From the NCBI GenBank assembly GCA_023664535.1, contig JAMPFJ010000007.1, forward strand, positions 1 to 64,000: a stretch of DNA of 64,000 bases. The letters are read 5' to 3'. Both the position numbers and the translations under genes were made by a program. The notes beneath the pieces are model-generated. The model was not told the origin of the DNA, did not search any database, and was given only the letters and a program-made list of their open reading frames with translations. How positions within the stretch are numbered: the stretch's first letter is position 1; every line of letters begins with the position of its first letter. The stretch comes from Bacteroidales bacterium (GTDB taxonomy: Bacteria; Bacillota; Clostridia; Lachnospirales; Lachnospiraceae). Shown here in pieces: positions 24,748 through 33,987 of this stretch.

Positions 24748-25677
24748 CTATTTATTCTTATTCATGTTGTTTGTGACGCGGTTGTAAAGCTCCTGCGCCG
24801 CATTGTACCCCATCTGTTTCTGGCGGTGGTTAACCGCAGCCGATTCTACAATGATGGCAAGATTCCGCCCCGGACGAATCGGAATATTATACGATACAAT
24901 CTTGTTGCCAAGAAATTCCGTATACTGGTCTTCAAGCCCCATACGGTCATAATTATTGTCCTTGTCCCATTCCTCCAGATTGATAACCAAATCAATGGAC
25001 TGGGTCATCTTTACGCATTCAAATCCAAATAACGCTTTTACGTCAATAATGCCGATACCCCTTAACTCGATAAAATGACGGGTAATATCCGGCGACGTTC
25101 CTACCAGCGTATCATCCGATACCTTTTTAATCTCTACCACATCATCCGAAACAAGACGGTGTCCCCGTTTAATCAGTTCAAGCGCCGCCTCGGATTTACC
25201 GATACCGCTTTCGCCCATAATCATGACGCCGACACCATATACGTCAACCAGTACTGCATGAATGGATATCCTTGGCGCCAGCTCCACATGCAGCCAGCGG
25301 ACAGTCTCATGCACAAAGGCGGAGGTGGTAGATTCCGAGGTCAGTACCGGTACTCCGTATTTCCTCCCCGCCGCAATGACAAAATCCTGAGGCTGCAGTC
25401 CCCGGCAGAACACCAGACACGGAAACTTGTGCTGAAACAGCTTGTCAAAAATCAGCGCACTTTCGTCCCGGTCATGTATACTGCTGATATACGCATGCTC
25501 CACATTTCCGCATATCTGGATGCGGTTTGCGTCAAAATGTTCAAAGAATCCGGAAAGCTGGACCGCCGGACGGTTAATATCCGGGTCGGTAATCAAAATC
25601 TCGTCAGTGTTGATTTCCGGTGTATGATTTACCAGATTCAGCTTTTCGATAAATTGGGTTAATGTAATGGAATACAT
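24748..25677 (-). CDS. hprK: HPr kinase/phosphorylase
   Basis: 309 residues. The C-terminal kinase domain has Walker A GESGIGKSEAALEL, the following RGHRLVSDDVVEI, and the HprK signature RGIGIIDVKALFG. It phosphorylates Ser46 of HPr or Crh and reverses this. In this window only the Crh-like protein at 20521 carries Ser46. AGGAGG sits just before ATG 25677, and a 210-bp miniature element interrupts the leader 27 bp upstream, between the likely promoter and the gene. Confidence 0.95.
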   Translation of the reverse strand: MYSITLTQFIEKLNLVNHTPEINTDEILITDPDINRPAVQLSGFFEHFDANRIQICGNVEHAYISSIHDRDESALIFDKLFQHKFPCLVFCRGLQPQDFVIAAGRKYGVPVLTSESTTSAFVHETVRWLHVELAPRISIHAVLVDVYGVGVMIMGESGIGKSEAALELIKRGHRLVSDDVVEIKKVSDDTLVGTSPDITRHFIELRGIGIIDVKALFGFECVKMTQSIDLVINLEEWDKDNNYDRMGLEDQYTEFLGNKIVSYNIPIRPGRNLAIIVESAAVNHRQKQMGYNAAQELYNRVTNNMNKNK

Positions 25678-25693
25678 TCCTCTCCTCCTTTAG

Positions 25694-25704
25694 ATAGATT
25701 TACC
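25694..25704. repeat. 11-bp target duplication, left side of MITE
   Basis: ATAGATTTACC directly abuts the left end of the 25705-25914 element; an identical copy abuts the right end. Confidence 0.85.
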
Positions 25705-25914
25705 TAGGTAATTGCGAAGCTCTGTTTTTGCCGGCATTCGTTGTACAATGTAGACAAATCAACGCAGGTACACTTTCGTTGCTTGTCGCACGTAATGGTA
25801 CATAAGGTGCCAAAATACGGCACCTAAGTACCAACGGCTCCAAAGCACCTGCTTATGCTATTTGTCTACATTGCACAACTAGATTTTGAAAATAGAGAGT
25901 TTCGCAATTACCTA
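25705..25914. mobile_element. 210-bp MITE-like element in the hprK leader
   Basis: The ends are inverted repeats, TAGGTAATTGCGAAGCTCT (25705-25723) and AGAGTTTCGCAATTACCTA (25896-25914), differing at one base. A second inverted block further in (TTGTACAATGTAGACAAAT and its complement near 25857-25875) also pairs with one mismatch. The core holds another near-perfect hairpin (GGTGCC/GGCACC region, 25808-25836). It has no coding capacity and is flanked by perfect 11-bp direct repeats. A shortened relative lies at 60520-60573. The source transposase is not in the window. Confidence 0.85.
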
Positions 25915-25925
25915 ATAGATTTACC
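25915..25925. repeat. 11-bp target duplication, right side of MITE
   Basis: ATAGATTTACC, identical to 25694-25704. Confidence 0.85.
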
Positions 25926-25954
25926 GATTTGTCTACGGCAATAAAACTGTTTTT

Positions 25955-25960
25955 ATTATA
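25955..25960 (-). promoter_or_regulatory. Extended -10 promoter upstream of hprK and the MITE
   Basis: On the minus strand TGGTATAAT forms a good extended -10. The -35 is weak (TAGAGT, 17 bp upstream). Transcription from here would carry the whole MITE in the hprK 5' UTR. Confidence 0.55.
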
Positions 25961-26000
25961 CCACAGAACCATTTCAAACTCTAGGAAAAAGTGGCTGTGT

Positions 26001-27818
26001 CTATTCCCGGAAAAACCGGTATATCTCCTCCGCAACCTGCGGCGTAATTCCCTTTACTGCGGAAAGCTCCTCCACGGTAGCATTTTTTACCCGGTCAATC
26101 TCCTTAAAATACTGCATTAACGCTTTCCGCCTTGCCGGTCCCACCCCGTTTATCTCGTCCAGAATACTTTTCACCTGCTCCTTGCCCCGAAGCAGCTTAT
26201 GATAGGTAATTGCAAACCGGTGCGCCTCATCCTGCAGCCGGGTAATCATTCCGAAAACCTCGCTGTTCCGGGGAAAAGAAATTTCCTCATTATTATAATA
26301 AAGCCCTCTCGTCCGGTGGTTGTCATCCTTTACCATACCGCAGACCGGAATATCCAGCCCCAGCTTTTCCAGCACCCTGAGCGCCACATTGACCTGTCCC
26401 TTTCCACCGTCCATCATAATCACATCCGGAAAAACATCGAACCGCTCGTCTGTAAATCTTCTGGTCAATACCTCCTCCATACTCTTATAGTCGTCCGGTC
26501 CGGTTACCGTGCGCAGTTTAAACTTGCGGTAAGCATTCTTTCTCGCTTTCCCCTTTTCAAAAACCACCATGGATGCCACGGACTGGTATCCGCTGGTATT
26601 GGAGATATCAAACGCTTCCAGACGGTCCGCCCCCGGCAGTCCCAAGAGCTCTGCCAGCTCCTTTGCCGCACCCACCGTTCTTGCCTCTTCCCGTTTAAGC
26701 TTCTCGATATCCCTGGATAATACCACCTTGGCATTCTCTCTCGCCAAATCAATCAGCCGGGATTTTTCCCCTTTCATCGGCGTAATAATATGCACTCTGC
26801 CGCCCCGCCGCTGCCCAAGCCACTGCTCCAGCAGCTCCTGCTCCTCCACTGCAAACTCGGTCAGCAGTTCATTGGGCACAAAGGGCGTTCCGTTGTAATA
26901 CTGTTTAATAAAGGTCTCCATAATCTGGGAGCCGCTGTCCTGCCCCGACCGTTCAAGATGAAAATGCTCCCGTCCCAGCAGTTTACCGTCCCGCACAAAG
27001 AACACCGACACCACGGTCTCTTCTTCCTTTCTCGCCATGGCGATTACATCCCGGTCTATTCCGCCGTTTTTTACCACGCGCTGGGAGCCGGTTACATGCT
27101 TTACGCTCTCGATTAAATCCCGGTACTCCGCCGCCTCCTCAAATTCATATTCCGCCGCCTTTTCCTTCATTTTTGTTTCCAGCTCCTGCAGCACTTTCCG
27201 GTAATCGCCGTTTAAAAAGGCAAGCAGCCGGTCAATCCGTTTCCGGTATTCCTCTTTGGAAATATATCCCTGGCAGGGACCGGCACACTGCTTCATCTGA
27301 TAATAGAGGCACGGTCTTCCCACGCCAACCTCTTTCGGCAGGGATTTATTACAGGTGCGGATTCCGTAAAGCTTCTTTACCAGTTCAATGGTATCCTTTA
27401 CCGCCGTTCCACTGGTATAGGGTCCGAAATATTTTGCCCCGTCCCGTTTCATCTGGCGGGCAAACAGCACCCTCGGAAAATCCTCCTGCACGGTGACCTT
27501 CATAAAGGGATAGCTTTTATCGTCCTTCAGCATCGTATTGTACTTCGGGCGGTGCTCCTTAATCAGGTTATTTTCCAGCACCAATGCCTCCAGCTCCGAA
27601 TCCGTAACGATATACTCAAAATAATCAATCAGCGTAATCATTTTCTCAATCTTGGGACCCCGGTTATTGATTTTTCGAAAATAGGACGTGACCCGGCGTT
27701 TCAGGTTAATTGCCTTGCCGACATAAATAATTTCGTCGTTTTTTGCATGCATCAGATAAACCCCGGGCAGGTCAGGGAGTTTTTTCAGTTCCTCCTGTAA
27801 ATCAAATCCTTCTTTCAT
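26001..27818 (-). CDS. uvrC: Excinuclease ABC subunit C
   Basis: 605 residues. The N-terminal GIY-YIG nuclease (PGVYLMHAKNDEIIYVGKA, with RRVTSYF) is followed by a Cys cluster (RPCLYYQMKQCAGPC), a UVR motif (residues about 200-235), the RNase H-like 5' nuclease domain (AFDISNTSGYQSV, DVIMMDGGKGQ) and C-terminal helix-hairpin-helix repeats. It makes both incisions in nucleotide excision repair. AAAGGAG precedes ATG 27818. Length and domain order are normal. Confidence 0.96.
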   Translation of the reverse strand: MKEGFDLQEELKKLPDLPGVYLMHAKNDEIIYVGKAINLKRRVTSYFRKINNRGPKIEKMITLIDYFEYIVTDSELEALVLENNLIKEHRPKYNTMLKDDKSYPFMKVTVQEDFPRVLFARQMKRDGAKYFGPYTSGTAVKDTIELVKKLYGIRTCNKSLPKEVGVGRPCLYYQMKQCAGPCQGYISKEEYRKRIDRLLAFLNGDYRKVLQELETKMKEKAAEYEFEEAAEYRDLIESVKHVTGSQRVVKNGGIDRDVIAMARKEEETVVSVFFVRDGKLLGREHFHLERSGQDSGSQIMETFIKQYYNGTPFVPNELLTEFAVEEQELLEQWLGQRRGGRVHIITPMKGEKSRLIDLARENAKVVLSRDIEKLKREEARTVGAAKELAELLGLPGADRLEAFDISNTSGYQSVASMVVFEKGKARKNAYRKFKLRTVTGPDDYKSMEEVLTRRFTDERFDVFPDVIMMDGGKGQVNVALRVLEKLGLDIPVCGMVKDDNHRTRGLYYNNEEISFPRNSEVFGMITRLQDEAHRFAITYHKLLRGKEQVKSILDEINGVGPARRKALMQYFKEIDRVKNATVEELSAVKGITPQVAEEIYRFFRE

Positions 27819-27834
27819 AACGCTCCTTTATCAC

Positions 27835-27881
27835 AAAAGGGACTGCCAGAAAGAATTTTTTCTCCATGTGACAGTCCCCTT
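27835..27881 (-). terminator. Intrinsic terminator of pyrG
   Basis: On the minus strand AAGGGGACTGTCACA pairs with TGGCAGTCCCTTTT. It lies immediately after the pyrG stop and just before the uvrC start. Confidence 0.85.
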
Positions 27882-27884
27882 ATC

Positions 27885-29498
27885 CTATTGCTTCTTTTCC
27901 TGATGCTTTAACGCCGCATCAATAAATCCTTTAAACAGCGGATGCGGTTTATTCGGACGGGATTTAAATTCCGGATGTGCCTGGGTTCCCACAAACCACG
28001 GATGCTCCGGTATCTCTATCATTTCCACAATATGCCCGTCCGGCGATTGTCCTACCAACTCCATCCCGTTTGTTGACAGAACCTCCCGGTAATCATTGTT
28101 TACCTCATAGCGGTGGCGATGACGCTCCGTAATCTCTTTCTTTCCGTAAAGTGCATAAGATTTCGAGCCCTCCTTTAATACGCAGGGATATGCGCCAAGG
28201 CGCAGGGTGCCCCCCAAATCCGTAACGCCGTCCTGGTCCGGCATAATGTGAATCACCTGATGCACGCTGCTGGGATTAAATTCACTGGAATTTGCATCAT
28301 GATAGCCAAGTACATGTCTGGCAAACTCAACAATCGTAAGCTGCATGCCAAGGCAGAGCCCAAGATAAGGGATATTGTTCTCCCTCGCATAGCGGATAGC
28401 GCTAATCATCCCCTCTATTCCCCGATCCCCGAAGCCGCCGGGAACCAGGATACCGTCCGCATCCTTTAATTCCTCCGCCACATTTTGGTCATTTAACAGC
28501 TCCGAATCCATCCACATGATTTCCAAATCCGAATTACAGGAAAAGGAACTGTGTTTTAATGCTTCCACAACGGAAATATATGCATCATGAAGCGACACGT
28601 ATTTTCCCACCAGTGCAATCTTAACCTTTTTCACCGGATTCTTCCAGCGGTCAATCATGGCAACCCATTCCTCTAAATCCGGCTCCGGACAATCCACATG
28701 GAGACATTTGCACACCACGTCGGCAAGACGCTCCTTTTCCATGGCAAGGGGCGCTTCATATAACACGTCCACATCCAGATTCTGGATAACATTTTCACTC
28801 GGTACATTACAGAATAACGCTATTTTATCCTTCATCCCGTCCTCTAACGGATAATCCGAACGGCATACCAGAATATCCGGCTGAATACCCAGCGACTGAA
28901 GATTCTTGACGCTTGCCTGGGTCGGCTTCGTCTTCATTTCCCCGGACGCCCTTAAATAAGGAATAAGGGTAACGTGAATCATGATACAGTTATCATGTCC
29001 GATGGTATGCTGAAACTGGCGGATGGCCTCCAAAAACGGCTGGCTTTCAATATCTCCTACCGTGCCGCCCACCTCGATAATCGCAAACTCCGTTTCATCC
29101 GCATCCATGTTGCGGTAGAACCGGCTCTGAATCTCATTGGTAATATGGGGAATGACCTGAACCGTATGGCCGCCGAAATCTCCCCGGCGCTCCTTTTGCA
29201 AAATGCTCCAATACACCTTGCCGGTGGTCACGTTGGATTTTTTATTCAGATTTTCATCGATAAACCGCTCGTAGTGCCCAAGGTCCAAATCTGTCTCGGC
29301 GCCATCGTCGGTGACAAATACCTCGCCATGCTGAATGGGGTTCATTGTTCCCGGGTCGACATTGATATAAGGGTCGAACTTCTGACAGGTTACCTTGTAA
29401 CCCCGGGCTTTCAGGAGCCTTCCTAAAGATGCTGCGGTAATCCCTTTTCCCAGACCGGATACCACACCACCTGTAACAAATACATATTTGACTGCCAT
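27885..29498 (-). CDS. pyrG: CTP synthase
   Basis: 537 residues. The N-terminal synthetase has [22 protein letters not shown] and [11 protein letters not shown]. The C-terminal class I glutaminase has GGFGDRG, the nucleophile region [10 protein letters not shown], and HPEFKSRP. It converts UTP to CTP using glutamine. ATG 29498 is chosen because GGAGG lies 8 bases upstream and the family N-terminus starts there; a 14-residue upstream extension is not conserved. A consensus promoter lies at 29610-29638, giving a leader of about 100 nt. Confidence 0.97.
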   Translation of the reverse strand: MAVKYVFVTGGVVSGLGKGITAASLGRLLKARGYKVTCQKFDPYINVDPGTMNPIQHGEVFVTDDGAETDLDLGHYERFIDENLNKKSNVTTGKVYWSILQKERRGDFGGHTVQVIPHITNEIQSRFYRNMDADETEFAIIEVGGTVGDIESQPFLEAIRQFQHTIGHDNCIMIHVTLIPYLRASGEMKTKPTQASVKNLQSLGIQPDILVCRSDYPLEDGMKDKIALFCNVPSENVIQNLDVDVLYEAPLAMEKERLADVVCKCLHVDCPEPDLEEWVAMIDRWKNPVKKVKIALVGKYVSLHDAYISVVEALKHSSFSCNSDLEIMWMDSELLNDQNVAEELKDADGILVPGGFGDRGIEGMISAIRYARENNIPYLGLCLGMQLTIVEFARHVLGYHDANSSEFNPSSVHQVIHIMPDQDGVTDLGGTLRLGAYPCVLKEGSKSYALYGKKEITERHRHRYEVNNDYREVLSTNGMELVGQSPDGHIVEMIEIPEHPWFVGTQAHPEFKSRPNKPHPLFKGFIDAALKHQEKKQ

Positions 29499-29609
29499 AT
29501 TGTTTTCCTCCGTATAAATTGATGATAAATTGACTTGCACAAATCATACATACGGCATAAAGTTCCCTCCAAGCATATGCATTCTTGAACATAGACATAC
29601 ATAGTATTC

Positions 29610-29638
29610 ATTTTATACGAAATGCTGCGGATAGTCAA
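29610..29638 (-). promoter_or_regulatory. Sigma-A promoter of pyrG
   Basis: On the minus strand TTGACT (29633-29638) and TAAAAT (29610-29615) are 17 bp apart. The leader contains GGAGGG followed by a four-codon ORF (M-P-Y-V), which may be chance. Confidence 0.7.
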
Positions 29639-29665
29639 TTCAAAAACATCCTCCGCCCTTATTTT

Positions 29666-30271
29666 TCACTTCAGGGCTGCAACAAATTCCCGCTTTCCTT
29701 TTTTTGTTTTCACCACAATTTCCATATACTCCCCCTGCTCCAGCCACCTGCCCACGTCGCTGCTGTCTATCTGAATCACTTCCGTGCGGATGATGCCCTG
29801 CTTATCGTCATAATAGGAGATAACAACCGTATACCGCCCCTTGTATCTCTGCGCCCTGTGGATATAGGCCTTCTCCACCATCAGCCCGTCTCCGTCATCC
29901 GACTGCAGCTTCTTCTTATCCAAAATAAACAAAACGGCAAACGCCATGGCAAATACCACGATGAGCGACAGGGAAGCCTCCAGCCATACTTGATTCATCC
30001 CCTCGGAAATCCCCGTAAACAAGCAGAATACAACCAGTACAATAAATACAAAGGCGATTTTCCTGACAGAATTATTCTTAAGCTTTCCCATTTCCTCTTC
30101 CCCCGCAGGTCTGCGGTTTGCCGGACTACGCAGTGCTTCACTGATATCCGCCGTAATCTGCCCTATCTGCTTTTGCAGATTATTCTGCACTGCCTTTTTT
30201 GCGAGCACGCATATTCCGATAACTACGGCAATAAACAAAATGCAGCAGAGCAGCATCAATATTTCCCTCAT
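29666..30271 (-). CDS. Hypothetical membrane protein
   Basis: 201 residues, family not recognised. Hydrophobic segments are at about 4-24, 74-92 and 102-122, separated by a charged region (residues 25-72). The C-terminal part (about 125-201) is soluble, rich in beta-strand-like sequence and aromatic/acidic residues (GRYTVVISYYDDKQGIIRTE), and ends in a basic tail. Its position between the secreted Ig-like gene and pyrG gives no functional clue. ATG 30271 follows GGAGGAATACCA. Confidence 0.7.
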   Translation of the reverse strand: MREILMLLCCILFIAVVIGICVLAKKAVQNNLQKQIGQITADISEALRSPANRRPAGEEEMGKLKNNSVRKIAFVFIVLVVFCLFTGISEGMNQVWLEASLSLIVVFAMAFAVLFILDKKKLQSDDGDGLMVEKAYIHRAQRYKGRYTVVISYYDDKQGIIRTEVIQIDSSDVGRWLEQGEYMEIVVKTKKGKREFVAALK

Positions 30272-30334
30272 TGGTATTCCTCCCTGTATTTGAAATTTTC
30301 TACTTGATTATATCCCTTATTTTATTCCATGTAA

Positions 30335-30381
30335 GCAGGCAGTTAATATAGAAAATAAACCGCTCTACACTAACTGCCTGC
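30335..30381 (-). terminator. Stem-loop downstream of the 30409 gene
   Basis: An 11-bp perfect inverted repeat GCAGGCAGTTA/TAACTGCCTGC with a 25-nt loop, located past the stop of the secreted protein gene. The following sequence lacks a clean T run, so terminator function is tentative. Confidence 0.5.
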
Positions 30382-30408
30382 CCTCTGGGGAGAATACGCC
30401 GTCCCCGC

Positions 30409-31431
30409 CTATTTTAACTTAAACTTGATTGTTTTTAAGTTACCCGCTTTGTCCCATACCTTTAACGTATAGGAGCCTTTCTTTTTAACCTTCTTTCCGC
30501 TTTTGATTTTCTTCCCGTTCAGCGTTGCCTTTTTAATTCCGGAGCCCTTATCGGAGAAGGTAATCTTAACCGCCTTTTTGTAGGTCTTTTTGTTTTTTAC
30601 CCCCTTGACTACCGGCTTCGTCTTATCGATTCCCGTCACGGAAATAGTCTTGGAATATCTCTTTTCTCCGACGGTAGTCTGTATCATTATGGTATACTTT
30701 GCGTTGGCGGTCGCCTTAAAGGAATAGGTCTCCCCGGAGGGCTTTAAAATCACCGCTTTTTCATTTCCCGACCATAAGTCCGGTTTATATATCCGGTTCT
30801 GCCAATAAGCGCTGTCATAAACATTTGACAGTCCGACAGCCCCTTTCTGGTATTCCACATAATCCAGATATTGCCCAAGTACATTATTAAACGACACGGT
30901 CACGCTGGTTTTGTTTGCCGCAGGCTTTGTCGTCACATTGAAAATATTGGACACCGGAACCGCCACAGCCATTATGTTCACGTTCCCGATAAAATCCTCA
31001 AAATTCTCCTGGTTGGTAGAGACCGAAACATAATATGTCCCCGCATTAAAAAAATCCGCAAATTCATGGTTATATCTCCAGTAGCCCCAGCCAAATTCCC
31101 CCTTTTTATTGGTCAGTGCACTGTTGCTGTAAATAGCGACGTCCGTACCGGCGCCGTCATGATTATTAAAGGAATAGCTTCCGGTAAAATATACCCAGGA
31201 ATCCTGTTTCAGGTTTAATTGCAGGTAATATGTTTTAATATCCTTTGTCCCTGTCGATATGACCTGTCTGCTGTCCACTGCATCCGCCTGCTCATACTGG
31301 TTCATATTGCTAAGCGTGACAAAATCTGCGGCAGTAAACGAAACCGCCTTCGCCTCCGCAGGAAAAACAGCCATAGCTGCAAACATGCCCAGCAACAATA
31401 ATAATACTGTGTGTTTCACTCTTTTTTTCAT
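30409..31431 (-). CDS. Secreted protein with C-terminal Ig-like/bacterial repeat
   Basis: 340 residues. A signal peptide is clear: basic MKKRVKHT, a hydrophobic stretch, then cleavage probably after AEAKA near residue 28. The mature region is rich in Asn, Tyr and Ser, with a first domain resembling carbohydrate-binding or pre-peptidase beta sandwiches (LKQDSWVYFTGSYSF). The last about 80 residues (KPVVKGVKNKKTYKKAVKI onward) are an Ig-like repeat with very basic residues. The start ATG 31431 has AAGGAGGG upstream. It lies 78 bp after the LytTR regulator gene, and may be controlled by it. Confidence 0.75.
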   Translation of the reverse strand: MKKRVKHTVLLLLLGMFAAMAVFPAEAKAVSFTAADFVTLSNMNQYEQADAVDSRQVISTGTKDIKTYYLQLNLKQDSWVYFTGSYSFNNHDGAGTDVAIYSNSALTNKKGEFGWGYWRYNHEFADFFNAGTYYVSVSTNQENFEDFIGNVNIMAVAVPVSNIFNVTTKPAANKTSVTVSFNNVLGQYLDYVEYQKGAVGLSNVYDSAYWQNRIYKPDLWSGNEKAVILKPSGETYSFKATANAKYTIMIQTTVGEKRYSKTISVTGIDKTKPVVKGVKNKKTYKKAVKITFSDKGSGIKKATLNGKKIKSGKKVKKKGSYTLKVWDKAGNLKTIKFKLK

Positions 31432-31509
31432 GACACCCTCCTTTTCGCAGACGATTGCAGAGCAATTCATTATCTGCTTACCTTTTTTGTTTTTGTAAAC
31501 CTCCACAAC

Positions 31510-32301
31510 TTACCTTTCACCCGATATGTCCCGCATCAACCCCTTTTCCAGACACTGCAGCACGTTTTCCCGGTACTGGCTTTCTCTCCTGCGGCTTACC
31601 GGAAGCACAATATTATCGGTAAGATAAAGCTTTCGGTTCCGCAAGTCCTTATGATGCCACATATTGACCAGATACTTTCTGTGAATCCGGTTAAAGCCAT
31701 ACTGACCAAGCCGCTTTTCCAAAGCATTTAAACTGCTGCGCTCCAGATAATCCCCTCTTGTTGTATGGATAACGGTATATTTGTCCTCTGCGCTCATATA
31801 AATAATATCCTGCAGCTTTACAACCGTCTCCCGCTCCGATGTTTTGACAATCAGACAATGGGAATCGTTCTTATCATCCAGAATATCACAGATTATCTGC
31901 TCGATATCAGATGTCTGAACAGGCTTTAGCAGATAGCGGTAGGCTCTCGCCTGATAACCGTCAATCGCATATTCGGCGTAAGCGGTGATAAACACAAGGC
32001 AGATTTCCGATGCAATTTTATGTAATTCCCTGCCAAAGGCAATCCCGTCCATTTGGGACATTTTAATATCCATAAACACAATATCCGGCAGCGGTTTATT
32101 CTCTGCCAGTCCCGTTTGGATTTCCAAAAGCAATTCCTCTGCTTCAGTAAATAACTCCAGCTTCAGCTTCCACCGGTTACGTTTTGCACAATCCTTTATC
32201 TGATTTGCCACATTATCCAGATAGTCCTTGTCATCATCACACAGCACAATATAAACATTTTCTTTTGCGTCTCTGCCTGCCATCTCTCTCGTCTCTGCCA
32301 T
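31510..32301 (-). CDS. LytTR-family response regulator
   Basis: 263 residues. An N-terminal receiver (VYIVLCDDDKD, phosphoacceptor in VFMDIKMSQMDG, Thr in VFITAYAEYAIDGY) is followed by a C-terminal LytTR DNA-binding domain (residues about 155-255, with YTVIHTTRGDYLERSSL and FNRIHRKYLVNM). It is an AgrA/ComE-like regulator. Its partner kinase is at 32435-33724, 133 bp upstream. No AgrD or AgrB type peptide genes are nearby. Confidence 0.92.
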   Translation of the reverse strand: MAETREMAGRDAKENVYIVLCDDDKDYLDNVANQIKDCAKRNRWKLKLELFTEAEELLLEIQTGLAENKPLPDIVFMDIKMSQMDGIAFGRELHKIASEICLVFITAYAEYAIDGYQARAYRYLLKPVQTSDIEQIICDILDDKNDSHCLIVKTSERETVVKLQDIIYMSAEDKYTVIHTTRGDYLERSSLNALEKRLGQYGFNRIHRKYLVNMWHHKDLRNRKLYLTDNIVLPVSRRRESQYRENVLQCLEKGLMRDISGER

Positions 32302-32434
32302 ATGTTCCCCTTATGCCCTGCCTTTTTTCTATATTATTAAGGCATTGCCTGTCCGCCGCTTTATATTTTAACAGATATTCTCCATATATTCCATATTTTT
32401 ATGATAAGTGGTTAATATTTTTGACAAAAGGTAA

Positions 32435-33724
32435 TCAGCATTTGAAAACCAGCTGGGCAATAAAATAGTTCCCCTCCGTCTTAACCCTGCATTCCCCGCC
32501 GCACTTTTCCATGATATCCGCCACGTTGGCAAGACCGATGCCATGCTCGCCCTTTCCCTTTTTGCCGGTTACCGGCATGCCGTCCTTCCAGACTGGCTCC
32601 TTCTCCATGGTATTTTTAATCGTTATCATATACAAATGAGGGCTTTCCGCCACAAGCAGTTCAATTTTCCGTTCCCCCCTGCACAAAAGGCATGCCTCCA
32701 CTGCATTATCAATAAGATTGGAAAACAGGATACAGGCGTCTACCGGCTCTAAAAATGTCAGATTTTCCAGTCCGCCATGGCAGGTAAAGGTAATCCCCTC
32801 CCTGTCAAGTATTTCCTGCTTGCCGCTTAACACAATATCCAGCATTTCATTTCCCGTCAAAATTTTATATACACCGGCGCCGACTGCCGGAAGCTTTTCA
32901 AAATAAGCTCTCGCCTCGTCATATCCCCCCTGTCGGAATATGGTCTGCAAGGCTGCCACATGGCTGTTCCAGTCATGCCGCAGCTTCGCCATATCTTTCT
33001 GGGCTTTGCGGTAATCTTTAAAATGGGTATACTCCTTATTAAACTGCTCCCGGTAGTTTTCGGCAAGATTTTTATAATATCTCGAGCGTTTTCTATGGAT
33101 AATCCCGTAGATTACCGCCATATTGATAAAAATCATAAAAATTATCCATATTGCGGCAATATTCGGATATTCCTCCTGAAGCGTAGTAAAAACACCGGTG
33201 ATTGCCGGTGAAAAAATGCAAAAGCATAACAGAAAAATCCCCTCGCCAAGGGTCAGCTGGACAACCCGCCTTTTCTGGATTTTCAATAAATATAACAATA
33301 TGGCAAAAACAGCGATATCCGAAGCGATGCTGACTATCCCTATCTCTTCCTCCAGCAGGGTAACCGTATAACGGTGAAGCCCTGCCACCCTGCCAAACAG
33401 GGTAAAAAACGACGCTCCCTGTAAATAAACAAATATGGCGGGAACCGCCAGCAGCAGCGTTTTTATCCGGCGGCTTTTGGTCAGAACCAGAACACTTCCC
33501 GCCAAAAAAAGGCACCGCAGCCCAAACAACAGGTTCTCCTCTCCGTTTCCCAGCCAGAGTGACATAACGGTATCAAAAAAACAGAATACAGCCGCCACAA
33601 CAAACAATGTCCTTTTGGTCACCCGCATATCCGCACCAAACAGTGTTTTCAGGACAAGCAGTGAATTTAACACGACAAAGCTGTTTATTATTGCGATAAT
33701 AACGGTTAAAAAAATATCCCTCAT
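32435..33724 (-). CDS. GHKL-type sensor histidine kinase (AgrC-like)
   Basis: 429 residues. Six or more membrane segments span residues 5-210. A helical region then carries the phosphoacceptor motif LRHDWNSHV, followed by a GHKL ATPase with N-box LIDNAVEACL and G-box KGEHGIGLANV. The layout is that of AgrC/ComD peptide-sensing kinases, but no cognate peptide gene is seen. GGAGG precedes ATG 33724. It is transcribed before the LytTR regulator and the secreted protein gene. Confidence 0.9.
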   Translation of the reverse strand: MRDIFLTVIIAIINSFVVLNSLLVLKTLFGADMRVTKRTLFVVAAVFCFFDTVMSLWLGNGEENLLFGLRCLFLAGSVLVLTKSRRIKTLLLAVPAIFVYLQGASFFTLFGRVAGLHRYTVTLLEEEIGIVSIASDIAVFAILLYLLKIQKRRVVQLTLGEGIFLLCFCIFSPAITGVFTTLQEEYPNIAAIWIIFMIFINMAVIYGIIHRKRSRYYKNLAENYREQFNKEYTHFKDYRKAQKDMAKLRHDWNSHVAALQTIFRQGGYDEARAYFEKLPAVGAGVYKILTGNEMLDIVLSGKQEILDREGITFTCHGGLENLTFLEPVDACILFSNLIDNAVEACLLCRGERKIELLVAESPHLYMITIKNTMEKEPVWKDGMPVTGKKGKGEHGIGLANVADIMEKCGGECRVKTEGNYFIAQLVFKC

Positions 33725-33784
33725 CTTATCCTCCCTTTGTCCACCCCCTCCGGCGGGAATCCCTATCCCCTATAATAACCGCCA

Positions 33785-33862
33785 CAGGCAAAAAAGGAAA
33801 GAATTTTTTTGACGCCCCCACCAGGGACGCCGCCCGGCAAAAAACAGTCCCTCCTTTGCCTG
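33785..33862. other. Nested inverted repeats between the kinase gene and ftsH
   Basis: Outer arms CAGGCAAA/TTTGCCTG (33785-33792, 33855-33862) enclose inner arms AGGGAC/GTCCCT (33823-33828, 33847-33852). The region is upstream of the ftsH promoter, so it would be in a leader only on the minus strand. It matches no riboswitch class I recognise. Confidence 0.35.
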
Positions 33863-33913
33863 CACAGGATAAACGGTAAATATTTACTTCACAGAATCTA
33901 CACCAAAATGCGA

Positions 33914-33942
33914 TTGCGTATTTAGAAAAGAACCCTTATAAT
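33914..33942 (+). promoter_or_regulatory. Sigma-A promoter of ftsH
   Basis: TTGCGT (33914-33919) and TATAAT (33937-33942) with 17 bp between, about 45 bp before the TTG start. Confidence 0.75.
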
Positions 33943-33987
33943 ATGACTTGTCGCAGTATTGCAAAATGATTGCAGGAGGATAAGAAT

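Noticed and set aside
29254..29598. 114-codon frame starting in the pyrG leader and overlapping pyrG
   Set aside because: It is out of frame with a certain gene, has no conserved motifs and no convincing ribosome binding site; a shadow of pyrG.
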